Shown: one piece after another, positions 35,543 through 44,061 of the stretch
How the letters are laid out: every line of letters begins with the position of its first letter
Numbering within the stretch: position 1 is the stretch's first letter
Source: Robiginitomaculum antarcticum DSM 21748
Lineage (GTDB): Bacteria; Pseudomonadota; Alphaproteobacteria; Caulobacterales; Maricaulaceae
Direction of reading: 5' to 3'
NCBI RefSeq assembly: GCF_000365025.1
Contig: NZ_KB823011.1
Coordinates: forward strand, 826,621 to 890,620
DNA: 64,000 nucleotides
The notes under the pieces: generated by a model
The model's database searches: none
Told to the model about the DNA's origin: nothing
The model's input: only the letters and a program-made list of their open reading frames with translations
Made by a program: the position numbers and the translations under genes

Positions 35543-36483
35543 TCAATTCTATTAGCGGCGGGTTTGAGAACCGTATCAACAATATCAAAAATAAGGCCGA
35601 TTTCTTCGATGAGTTTGTCCGTGCGTTTGCGCTGCATGAGCGTTTTAAACATCGAGCCGACTTCAAACTGATTACCTGCTTCAATGATAATCATAAGTTG
35701 CCCGCCATCAAATGCCGCGCGTAAATTCTTGCCTGAAAATATGGTTTCGAGATCAATGAGCCGCTCCATAAATGTAGGCGTTAGCAAATAACGCGCTTCG
35801 ACCTGATCGCTGCCATAGGCTTCGAATGCCTTTTCAAACACAGGATCCGCCAAACCCACCCGTTTGAGCTTGCCCTTGCGTTTCGTCTGTAAAAACCGTT
35901 CGCGCAATATGAGTGTTGTGCCGGAAAAATCACTCGGAAAGTCCAGAGTCATCAAAATGCCGCGAAAAACGGTTACATAATTGTTATTTTTGTTGTTCCG
36001 GCTTTTACGCTCAAGATGCGCCTCATGGAGTATAAAGTCCGCGCCATGCGCCTTGCCCGATATTTGGTCTTCAAACTTTTGTCGGGTGGCGCCGGGTAAA
36101 AGCTTAAGCTCGCGCATCCGGCTTAGATCAAGCGGCGTGAACACTTCGGCCTCAAATGCCAGACCAACATAATTACAAATCCCGCCAACCAGATGCGTTT
36201 TGGTTTTAACCCGAACTTTGGCCATGCCTTTATCGGCCATGAATAAGCCGAAGACGACACCTATAAAGCCCACAAAAAATCCAGCTTCCCCATAGCCCAT
36301 ATATCGGGTGATCAAAAACCCGCCTAAGCCGATAGCAAATCCGATGACCACCCATTTGAAAAATGTTTTGACGGCCGCGCGGCGCTCCATATCCAGTCCC
36401 AAAAGCCCGGCATGTAGGCTGTCATGATAATATTGGCTAAATCCAAGAAAGGCTTCCCGGCTCTCATCAAATTGATCCATCAT
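35509..36483 (-). CDS. DUF3137 membrane protein
   Basis: 324 residues with two adjacent transmembrane segments at about 44-85 (FKWVVIGFAIGLGGF and FFVGFIGVVFGLF), followed by a large soluble domain resembling DUF3137 (GADFILHEAHLE, VFRGILMTLDF). A second ATG three bases downstream (36480) has better spacing to the GGGG ribosome binding site and may be the real start. It is last in a minus-strand run with the glycosyltransferase block, 7 bases after the upstream stop. Its role is unknown. Confidence 0.78.
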   Translation of the reverse strand: MMDQFDESREAFLGFSQYYHDSLHAGLLGLDMERRAAVKTFFKWVVIGFAIGLGGFLITRYMGYGEAGFFVGFIGVVFGLFMADKGMAKVRVKTKTHLVGGICNYVGLAFEAEVFTPLDLSRMRELKLLPGATRQKFEDQISGKAHGADFILHEAHLERKSRNNKNNNYVTVFRGILMTLDFPSDFSGTTLILRERFLQTKRKGKLKRVGLADPVFEKAFEAYGSDQVEARYLLTPTFMERLIDLETIFSGKNLRAAFDGGQLMIIIEAGNQFEVGSMFKTLMQRKRTDKLIEEIGLIFDIVDTVLKPAANRIDYKSKLPTKGT

Positions 36484-36489
36484 GCCCCA

Positions 36490-37995
36490 CTATTTTAAGA
36501 CGAAGTAACGATAATCTTCTATAGCGTTGCCTTCTTCGTAGCGCATAAACAATGCCAGGGCCTGGTCGGGATAGTGTTCGGACAAATATTTTACATAGTC
36601 AAAGTCTTGATTGTTAAATCCTAATTTACGACCGGCATTATCTATAAATATAATTTGCGGGGGATCTGCAAGAAGTCTGTCCATCACCGCGTCAAGCTGG
36701 GCCCCTGCTACGCGGTCATGCTCCGCCGTTGGATACCGAACGGATGACGGTAGGAAATGCAAGACAGCCGCCTCGTCTACCCAAACCCCGCGGCCTGCGA
36801 TCACAGCCGGATGGACATTACGCGGCGAGGTGACGAAGGCATAAACCCGGCGCGGCTCCCGCGAGGCCTTAATAGTTTGCGTCATAGCGGCCACAGTACG
36901 AATATCTTTTTCAGACCGGTGAATTTGATCTAAATGCACTTGTGTCGGGGAGATCGATACGATCATAAAGATAATTCCCAATATTACAGGATGCCATGAT
37001 CTTTCCCGGCGCGCGGTAATATCGACGATAAGAATACCGCTCGCGATCAGAAGAAGCATATTTCCGGATAATATGTGATACATCCATCCTTTGGACTGCC
37101 ATAGCGCGGCCAGATATGCGCCGATTGCGGCGATGACAAATGCCTTTACAAAGTCGTGAATGACGACGTTTCTTGTTCGTGCGAGAAGCACAGTAATGAG
37201 GGTAAGGATTACGGGCCCCGACATCCGGACCAAGCCCTTAATCGACACCTCGAATATCGGTACATTATATGCGGCGTAATTTGAAAGTACGCCGGGTAAA
37301 ACGTGCGTCAAATAAGGGCGCGCAAACACCCATACTCCGGCTACATATGTCAGCCCGCAGATAAGCAGGATTATCATTTCTAAACGGAAGAGTTTTAACA
37401 TTCCAATCCGCCGGGATTGTAGCCACAACTCCATACACAGCGGGATCGTAATAAAAAATGGTTTTTGAAACAGCCCAAAAGCCGCGAAAATAGCGGCGCT
37501 CACAATCAATTCGGTGGGTAGAGAGCGCCGTCCGGCCCGCGCAGCGCAAAGCAAAATATACGGCACTATAAGTATCACCATTATATGTTCGCGCTGTCCG
37601 AAATGATACCCCGCACCAAGAAGACCCACATAGGCCATCACCACAATCAGCCAATGAAGCAAATCTGCGCGATAGCCCTCAATACGCATAACGCGGCAAC
37701 TAAGGTATAGGCTGATCGCCGTAAGAGTTAACACGAGCACGTTAAAAGCGCTGGCCAGCGATAGTCCCGCTTTGTGAAGCCAGATGGCGGGCTGATTGAT
37801 AAGCCACGGCAGAGGCGGATTGACGTCGACAACGTCGCGTCCGAAAACGCCGCCGTCAAAAAGGCGCTCTGCACCGGTCAAAATCCATGCGACATCGTGA
37901 TTGAGCGGCACATTAAAGCGGTACGCAGCACAAGCTGCAAAGATCAGACTTAAAAGCAATAGAGGCGTCAGCTTGTAGTCCAAAAATTTTGTCAC
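36490..37995 (-). CDS. GT-C-like polytopic membrane protein, putative glycosyltransferase
   Basis: 501 residues with ten or more membrane segments and a soluble C-terminal domain of about 130 residues. The first loop carries PLNHDVAWILTGAERLFDGG, in the position of the acidic catalytic motif of GT-C enzymes (Asp after a membrane helix), followed by DVVDVNPPLPW, which recalls ArnT/PMT-type transferases. It starts at GTG overlapping the GtrA stop (GTGA). With GtrA, a GtrB-like GT2 and a methyltransferase upstream, it likely transfers a polyprenyl-phosphate-linked sugar to an envelope acceptor. The substrate is unknown. Confidence 0.7.
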   Translation of the reverse strand: MTKFLDYKLTPLLLLSLIFAACAAYRFNVPLNHDVAWILTGAERLFDGGVFGRDVVDVNPPLPWLINQPAIWLHKAGLSLASAFNVLVLTLTAISLYLSCRVMRIEGYRADLLHWLIVVMAYVGLLGAGYHFGQREHIMVILIVPYILLCAARAGRRSLPTELIVSAAIFAAFGLFQKPFFITIPLCMELWLQSRRIGMLKLFRLEMIILLICGLTYVAGVWVFARPYLTHVLPGVLSNYAAYNVPIFEVSIKGLVRMSGPVILTLITVLLARTRNVVIHDFVKAFVIAAIGAYLAALWQSKGWMYHILSGNMLLLIASGILIVDITARRERSWHPVILGIIFMIVSISPTQVHLDQIHRSEKDIRTVAAMTQTIKASREPRRVYAFVTSPRNVHPAVIAGRGVWVDEAAVLHFLPSSVRYPTAEHDRVAGAQLDAVMDRLLADPPQIIFIDNAGRKLGFNNQDFDYVKYLSEHYPDQALALFMRYEEGNAIEDYRYFVLK

Positions 37996-38390
37996 GCGCG
38001 GCGAAAAACCCAGAATTTGGACAGAGTATAAGTGACCAAAGGGACTGAAAACACAACGACGAAGACCGCGATATAGAAAGGCAGCTCTAACCGCTCGGCA
38101 ATAAGCCAGACAATGACTTGATTGAGAATGAGGCTCAGGATCGAGACCAATAAAAATTTAGGCGCAGCTTTCTTATGGGCGGCTCCGCTATCTTTAAATG
38201 TCCACATAAATTGACCCGCATAGGACGCGCACCACGCCACGCTAAACGCAAACAAATTGGCATTAAAGGGCGATACTAAAAACCCATAATGAAGCGAAAA
38301 TGCCACGCCCATATGCACAATTGTGGCTATCACACCAACAATAATAAATTGAATAAGCTCAACGGTATGAGAATTGGAAGAGCCGCGCAT
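37992..38390 (-). CDS. GtrA family protein
   Basis: 132 residues with four membrane helices covering most of the protein. GtrA landmarks include QFIIVGVIATIVH at the start and YTLSKFWVFRR at the end. GtrA proteins are proposed to flip polyprenyl-phosphate sugars made by GtrB-type GT2 enzymes. The ORF is open upstream to 38486, but the ATG at 38390 lies five bases after the methyltransferase stop and gives the standard length, so I chose it. It is coupled to the GT-C-like gene. Confidence 0.85.
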   Translation of the reverse strand: MRGSSNSHTVELIQFIIVGVIATIVHMGVAFSLHYGFLVSPFNANLFAFSVAWCASYAGQFMWTFKDSGAAHKKAAPKFLLVSILSLILNQVIVWLIAERLELPFYIAVFVVVFSVPLVTYTLSKFWVFRRA

Positions 38391-38394
38391 TACA

Positions 38395-39135
38395 TTACCC
38401 CGCATATGGTGAGGCTTTGGCAACCGCGACAAGAGAGACACCAAAAGGCATAGACACTTTGCCGACCCAATGGCGTTCACTGGCAAAAACCTTCTGCAAA
38501 ATGGAATTTACGGCTTTTGTCGGCATCGTATCATCGGCACTGCCCGTCATACCAAATATTTTTTTAAGTGTGCGTATGCCGGCAATGACCGGAAACAACA
38601 TGGTGTTGAAATAAGACATATAGGCCACATTATATCCGGCCTCTTCTAACACAGTCCTTAGGTTTTTACGCGTGTATCGCCGGAAATGATGGTGTGTTTC
38701 GTCATGCTTGCTCCACAAAAAGGGAAAGGCAGGAACTGTGATCACAATCGAGCCGTCCGGCCGCAAAGATTGGCGTAATGTTTTGAGGCTTTCAATATCT
38801 TCTTCAATATGCTCGACAACATCAAAGGCGACAATCAAATCAAACGGCTCGGCATAGTGGGGTGATTTTTGCGGCAATGTGCCCTGAGCAAGCGTATAGC
38901 TGCCTTTTTGGCGAGCCATAATGAGGGCGTCATCATCATGCTCAAAAGCTGTCACCTCACCGAATTGCGACAACATATGCAAGTTTCCGCCTGTCCCGCA
39001 TCCCGCTTCTAATATCCGGGCATTGTCACCTAGTTTTAGCGTTGAAATCAGCGTCGTTAAAATATTACGCCGTGCGGCAAACCACCAATGTTTATCCTGC
39101 AATTCATCCATGCGGATATATACATCTTTATTCAT
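38395..39135 (-). CDS. Class I SAM-dependent methyltransferase
   Basis: 246 residues from the ATG at 39135, which overlaps the end of the GT2 gene by 8 bases. Motif I is ILEAGCGTGGNL, then the acidic EHDDDA, then FDLIVAFDVVEHIEED as motif IV/post. This is the Methyltransf_11/23 type common in glycan and lipid clusters. A WWFAARR segment at the N-terminus also recurs in such cluster methyltransferases. The substrate may be a lipid-linked sugar. An ORF start further upstream would lie inside the GT2 gene. Confidence 0.82.
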   Translation of the reverse strand: MNKDVYIRMDELQDKHWWFAARRNILTTLISTLKLGDNARILEAGCGTGGNLHMLSQFGEVTAFEHDDDALIMARQKGSYTLAQGTLPQKSPHYAEPFDLIVAFDVVEHIEEDIESLKTLRQSLRPDGSIVITVPAFPFLWSKHDETHHHFRRYTRKNLRTVLEEAGYNVAYMSYFNTMLFPVIAGIRTLKKIFGMTGSADDTMPTKAVNSILQKVFASERHWVGKVSMPFGVSLVAVAKASPYAG

Positions 39136-40150
39136 GATGATCGCCTGCAATTCCGTGTGTTTCGCGCACGACATAAAGTGGCCGGTTGCGCACTTCGACA
39201 TGAACCCGCCCCAGATATTCACCCAAAATTCCGGTCGCCATGATATTAACACCGCCTAAAAACAGAACAGCAACCATAAGCGACGGATAACCCGGCACAT
39301 CCGGCCCTCCTATCAAGGTCTTCGCTACCATAAAGGCGGCATAGGCAAAGGAGCCCAGCGCAACTATAACGCCTAAATATGTCCAGATGCGCAGCGGCAA
39401 TGTTGAACTGGCGGTAATGCCGTCCAAAGCGAAATTCCAGAGCTTCCAGTATTTCCATTTAGTCTGTCCGGCCGCGCGGGGCTGGCGCTCATATTCGATC
39501 TCGCTATGGGTAAAACCGACCCATGCAAACAAGCCTTTCATAAAACGCGTCCGTTCAGGGAGGCGGTTTATGACGTCGATCACCTTGTGGTCCAGCATAC
39601 GAAAATCCCCGGTATTGTCGGGGATCGAAATGTCAGCCACCTTGTTATGAAGTCGGTAAAACATACCGGCTGTCTGGCGCTTAAACCAACTATCCGATTG
39701 GCGTGAGCTGCGCTTGGCTAGAACGACGTCATAGCCCTCCTGCTTTCGCGCCCACATAGCAGGAATAAGCTCCGGCGGATCCTGAAGATCAACATCCATC
39801 GGAACTACCGACTTACCAAGAGTGTGTTTCAGCCCTGCAGAGAGGGCGACATCCTTACCGAAATTTCGTGACAAACTCAAAACTTTGATACGCGGATTTT
39901 CGATCCGCCTTTTCATTATACTCGCCATCGTCATATCGGTTGACCCGTCATCGACGAAGATGATTTCGTAGTCTTGTGAAATGGTTTGCAGGACAGGCTC
40001 GACGCGATCGAGAAATAGCGTGATAGAGTCTTCTTCGTTCAGAACCGGAACAACGAGCGACAGATCGACCATCGGCACATCATCTTTGCGCCGTCCGGCA
40101 GTAATAACCGGCCCATTTTCGACCGGATGCAAATATTTCGTCTGTGTCAT
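39128..40150 (-). CDS. GtrB/DPM1-like family 2 glycosyltransferase
   Basis: 340 residues. A cytosolic GT2 domain (LSLVVPVLNEED, FVDDGSTD, PMDVDLQDPPELI) transfers a sugar from its nucleotide to polyprenyl phosphate. Two C-terminal membrane helices follow (near IWTYLGVIVALGSF and LMVAVLFLGGVNIMATG), with GEYLGRVHVEVRNRP as in GtrB/ArnC/YfdH. The open frame extends to 40273, but GGTGAG just before the ATG at 40150 and homology beginning later favour 40150. It heads the methyltransferase-GtrA-GT-C operon and diverges from the PAP2_3 genes. Confidence 0.9.
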   Translation of the reverse strand: MTQTKYLHPVENGPVITAGRRKDDVPMVDLSLVVPVLNEEDSITLFLDRVEPVLQTISQDYEIIFVDDGSTDMTMASIMKRRIENPRIKVLSLSRNFGKDVALSAGLKHTLGKSVVPMDVDLQDPPELIPAMWARKQEGYDVVLAKRSSRQSDSWFKRQTAGMFYRLHNKVADISIPDNTGDFRMLDHKVIDVINRLPERTRFMKGLFAWVGFTHSEIEYERQPRAAGQTKWKYWKLWNFALDGITASSTLPLRIWTYLGVIVALGSFAYAAFMVAKTLIGGPDVPGYPSLMVAVLFLGGVNIMATGILGEYLGRVHVEVRNRPLYVVRETHGIAGDHHE

Positions 40151-40304
40151 CTCACCCTCACCTGATTTCGGGCCTCTGTAAACGAACAGGGTTAAAACGG
40201 CGTTTATCGGAAAAATTAATTGAACATCCCCATCAGCATTATTTTTACCCTTTTCGTTTACCACTCCATGCAAACGCTGAGACGTTCAAACAAATGGATA
40301 GATA

Positions 40305-41426
40305 ATGGTGAATATTGTACAGGCCGAATCACGGGGCGATATAAACAAATTTATACGCACCTTGCTCACCCGGCAGGACGCGCGCGGCATGGCGCTCGTG
40401 CTCAGCCTTCTCGGCATATGGTTAATACTTGCGCAAGGCATGGTTATTGCGTTTCCAGATGCCTACCGCGAAGGGCATTCTGCTTTCCCGTCTTATGCCA
40501 GTCACGCGGCGCGTAATGGCGGGCTGTTTATGGCGATATGCGGCCTGATCTGGCTCTGGCGGCAAGCCCAGCAAAGCGGCGAGATATCGCTAGTCAATCA
40601 TATGAAACTTAAGTGGCATAGCCGCCAAGCCAGTCCCTATGCCTTCCCCATCAAGCTGGTCATTGCGCTTTTCAGTTTTGCGACGTTCATATTTGTCTAC
40701 TCTACCGTTAAGACGCGTATCCCTGCGGTTCAGCCTTATGTGTGGGACGAGTTTTTTATGCGCCTCGACCGCGCATTCTTTCTAGGCAATGACCCGTGGA
40801 CACTGTTTCGCTGGGTTTATGACGTTCCAATTGTCCTGCGTGTTATGGACTTTATTTACGATATTTGGGCAGTTATTCTGGTGGGGATCTGGGCGCTGTC
40901 ATTCGTCACACGCCGCGCAGATGCCAGAGACCGTTACCGCGTACCGCTCGCGCTCATGCTGACATGGTTCATCGGCGGCAATGTGCTGGCCGTGATCTTT
41001 TCCTCGGCGGGACCATGTTATTATGGCGCCATTACGGGCCTGCCCGACCCTTATTCCGCCCAAATGGGCGCGTTGACCCTAATTGATGAGGTTTCGCCGC
41101 TTCGCGCGGTCAATTACCAGGATATTCTGTGGTCAGTCTATGAGAGCCCGTCTCTGGGTCTGGGCGGCATATCAGCCTTCCCCAGTATGCATTGCGCCAC
41201 GTCGTTCCTCTTAGTGTTAATGGCGTGGAATAAACCGGTCTGGCGCGCCGCCGCACTTACCTTTTTCGGATTTATTTTTATCTCCAGTTTTGTTCTGGCC
41301 TGGCATTACGCCGTTGACGGTATTTTCGCCATCCCGATTGCGCTTCTGGGCTGGTGGCTTGCCGGCAAATTATCAGGCCTTATCGGCGCTACAGAGCCCG
41401 TCCGGCATAAGCTTATGGCATCATGA
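40305..41426 (+). CDS. PAP2_3 (Aur1/Ipt1-like) membrane phosphotransferase, copy A
   Basis: 373 residues, polytopic. The PAP2-superfamily catalytic residues are in GGISAFPSMHCATS and WHYAVDG (His and Asp), as in fungal inositol-phosphorylceramide synthase and its bacterial relatives. Helical segments surround these, with a soluble stretch around 90-115. It probably moves a phospho-headgroup or phosphosugar between lipids at the membrane. GGAT lies 7 bases before the ATG. The stop overlaps the start of a paralogue (ATGA). Confidence 0.8.
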   Translation: MVNIVQAESRGDINKFIRTLLTRQDARGMALVLSLLGIWLILAQGMVIAFPDAYREGHSAFPSYASHAARNGGLFMAICGLIWLWRQAQQSGEISLVNHMKLKWHSRQASPYAFPIKLVIALFSFATFIFVYSTVKTRIPAVQPYVWDEFFMRLDRAFFLGNDPWTLFRWVYDVPIVLRVMDFIYDIWAVILVGIWALSFVTRRADARDRYRVPLALMLTWFIGGNVLAVIFSSAGPCYYGAITGLPDPYSAQMGALTLIDEVSPLRAVNYQDILWSVYESPSLGLGGISAFPSMHCATSFLLVLMAWNKPVWRAAALTFFGFIFISSFVLAWHYAVDGIFAIPIALLGWWLAGKLSGLIGATEPVRHKLMAS

Positions 41427-42517
41427 CCAATCTCATCTATAGTCATGACCGCTCTATACGGGGCAAATGGCTATCGCCAATAACAGCCCCGTGGAAACTT
41501 ATCTTATTTATGGTTTGCCTATTGGCATTATGGCATATTGGCGTGCAAATTCTTTACGGAACTGTGACGACGCCGACGGTCGAGGGCAGCGTAAGGGCCA
41601 AAAGCCTGGCCCTCAAAATGGCTATGCGCGCCGGTCTGTTTATGATGTTTTTCCTGTGCCTGCGGCTGATGCAATTTGCGCTGGGTTCCGGCGAAGGCAG
41701 CGTATTTATCAAGTTGCATGGTAAAGTCAAAGCCGATCCGGCGCGCCTGCTGCGGGCGCTCATAATGCTGGCCATCGGCGCGGCCACATTTGTCTGGTTA
41801 CAAACAAATTTTATGGCGTCCAAAGTAATGATCCCGGAAATTCAGCCCTTCTATCTGGACACGCCGCTTCGCAATATCGACAAAGCACTGTTTTTCGGAC
41901 ACGATCCATACCGCGCTTTTCAATGGCTTTTTGACGTTCCGAATATCCTTAAACGCATTGACCAAGTCTATACATATTGGGCCGCTTTGATCGCAGGGAC
42001 ATGGGTTTATTGTTTTGTCAGCGAGCGTATGGAGCCGTCACGTCGCTATCAATATCTGCTTGCCATGATTTTGTTATGGCTTTTCGCCGGAACGATCGGG
42101 GCAATTCTGCTCTCTTCTGCTGGGCCGGTTTACTATGGTGAATTTACCGGCGATTACGCCGCTTATGCCCCGCTCATTGATCAGCTTTATGATTTCCATG
42201 GACAATATTATCTAGACGCGGTCAACACGCAGCAAATATTGCTGGAGATGTATTACACACCTCAAATGCGGTTTGGCGGGATTAGCGCCGCGCCGAGTTT
42301 GCATATCGCCTCCAGCCTGATGCTTCTGATTTTGTTTTGGAAGACCGCTATCGCCAGAGACCTTCTTATTCTCTTTAATATCGTGATTTATATCGGGTCA
42401 ATTATTCTGGGCTGGCATTATGCTGTAGACGGATTAATCAGCATTCCAATCGTATTGGCCTGCTGGTACGTCTCCGCGTTCATCGTCAAAAAATTTATTA
42501 AGCCTGCTTATCTTTAA
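41423..42517 (+). CDS. PAP2_3 (Aur1/Ipt1-like) membrane phosphotransferase, copy B
   Basis: 364 residues, clearly a paralogue of the preceding gene. It has the same architecture, the equivalent PEIQPFYLDTPLRNIDKALFFGHDP region, and catalytic motifs GGISAAPSLHIASS and WHYAVDG. Differences near the motif (Ala-Ala-Pro-Ser-Leu in place of Ala-Phe-Pro-Ser-Met) suggest a different specificity. It is translated from an ATGA overlap with copy A. The two may form a heteromer or act on consecutive substrates; neither is shown by the sequence. Confidence 0.8.
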   Translation: MTNLIYSHDRSIRGKWLSPITAPWKLILFMVCLLALWHIGVQILYGTVTTPTVEGSVRAKSLALKMAMRAGLFMMFFLCLRLMQFALGSGEGSVFIKLHGKVKADPARLLRALIMLAIGAATFVWLQTNFMASKVMIPEIQPFYLDTPLRNIDKALFFGHDPYRAFQWLFDVPNILKRIDQVYTYWAALIAGTWVYCFVSERMEPSRRYQYLLAMILLWLFAGTIGAILLSSAGPVYYGEFTGDYAAYAPLIDQLYDFHGQYYLDAVNTQQILLEMYYTPQMRFGGISAAPSLHIASSLMLLILFWKTAIARDLLILFNIVIYIGSIILGWHYAVDGLISIPIVLACWYVSAFIVKKFIKPAYL

Positions 42518-42553
42518 GCTAGGCGCTTTAACCGGACTGCCAAGGGGGCAATA

Positions 42554-44061
42554 ATGGGCGCTGTCCGAAAACATTCATCCCAACCGATTATATTCGGATT
42601 GTTTACGCTCATCGCAGCGATATGGATAGCCATTCCGTTCTGGGGTATCACTAACCTGCCCCTAGCCGATTACGTCAACCATCTCGCCCGCTTTCATATC
42701 GTCTAAAATCTGGAGAGCAGCGCTTATCTCCAGCAATTCTACGAACGCCGTAGCGACGGGTATCAATATTGGGGTATTGCCACATTCGTTAAGATATTCG
42801 GCCCGTTAATAGGTCTGGAGGCCGCCGGTCGCGTCTTTGCTCTGGTTGCACTGATCACCTTCGCTATCGGCGGACTGTCCGTTGCCCGCGCCGCGCATGG
42901 CCGCCTTATTGCAGTCCATCTCGGCATTTTACTGTTCGTTTATTCAGCGATGGCCGGCTGGGGATTTGTAAATTTTATATTTTCAATGGGCCTGACTTTA
43001 ATAGTTTTGGCGCTTTGGATACGTAGCGCGCACATGGACTGGAAAAAGCGCGTGCCGCTTTTTTGTCTTTAGCCTTAGCGCTAACCCCTTTGCATTTAAT
43101 CGCCGTAACAATTTTGGGACTCCTGCTGGGGTTTTGGGAATTATTTCCGCTGATTAAAGCCCGTAAAATTGAACTCAAAGATGTCCGTACATTTCTGAGT
43201 ATCGCGCTCATATTTATTTTGCCGGGCATTTATGTTTTCATGCAAGTCAGCGATACGCCCGGACTTACACTGACAGAATATGGGCTGCCGGGTCGAAAGA
43301 TCAGTACGATTTGGGGCGCGATGTCTCTCTATCCGGACTTTACCATGCTGCGCCTGACGCTCGTTCCGCTCATTATATTGCTGATCATGTCGATATTGCG
43401 CTTGGTAGAATCTGACCCCAGGCTTATTTTTCTAGGACTTGTCATGATCGCCATTGGCGTTTTCATTCCAAAAACAATTCGCGGTATCGCCTTAGTAGAT
43501 ATCCGTTTTGCACCGATCGGGTTCATGTTGTTATTTGCCGCGATAAAATCCATTAAACGTCCGGTTTACATACCGTTTTTGATAATATTATTTATATCTC
43601 TCGGCGTTAAGGTGGGGATGACAAGGCAAATATTTACCCAAAACGACGCCCATATAGCCGAATTGCGCGCAGCCACAGACGTCGTGCCAATGGGCTCAAA
43701 AATATTTCCTGTCATGAATTATAATACAAATCCTAAAGTCCGCCTGCTTCCCTATCGCGGATATTACCATACCGCAGGATATTTTGTGACGGATCGCGAC
43801 GGTCTTTTTCCGTCTTTATTTCCGATCATGGAAATCAAAGTCAAACCGGAGCATTCAGCCTATACCGTCGAGCACGGCAAGCCGGAACGCTTGGCCAATC
43901 TCGATACAGATCGACGCGCATCCTTTGCAAAAAATTGGCGTGAAGATTTTGATTATGTGCTGTTCATTCATTTTGGCAATGCTGACAAACCCATTACCGG
44001 AACGACAACGGTTCATTCCGGGAGTTGGTTCGACATTCGCAAAATTGACAAAGCCAATTAG
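42554..44061 (+). pseudogene. Broken polytopic membrane protein gene
   Basis: The reading frame starts at ATG 42554 with a good AGGGGG ribosome binding site. It is interrupted by TAA at codon 51 (42704-42706, in RFHIV-stop-NLESS), then loses frame at a run of six T at 43059-43064. Adding one T there would join it smoothly to the remaining 330 or so codons that end at 44061. Restored, it would be roughly 500 residues with many membrane helices and an extracytoplasmic C-terminal domain. Motifs such as LADYVNHLARFHI and FAPIGFMLL recall uncharacterised GT-C-like membrane proteins. It is third in the PAP2_3 cluster and overlaps valS by 4 bases. Confidence 0.8.
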
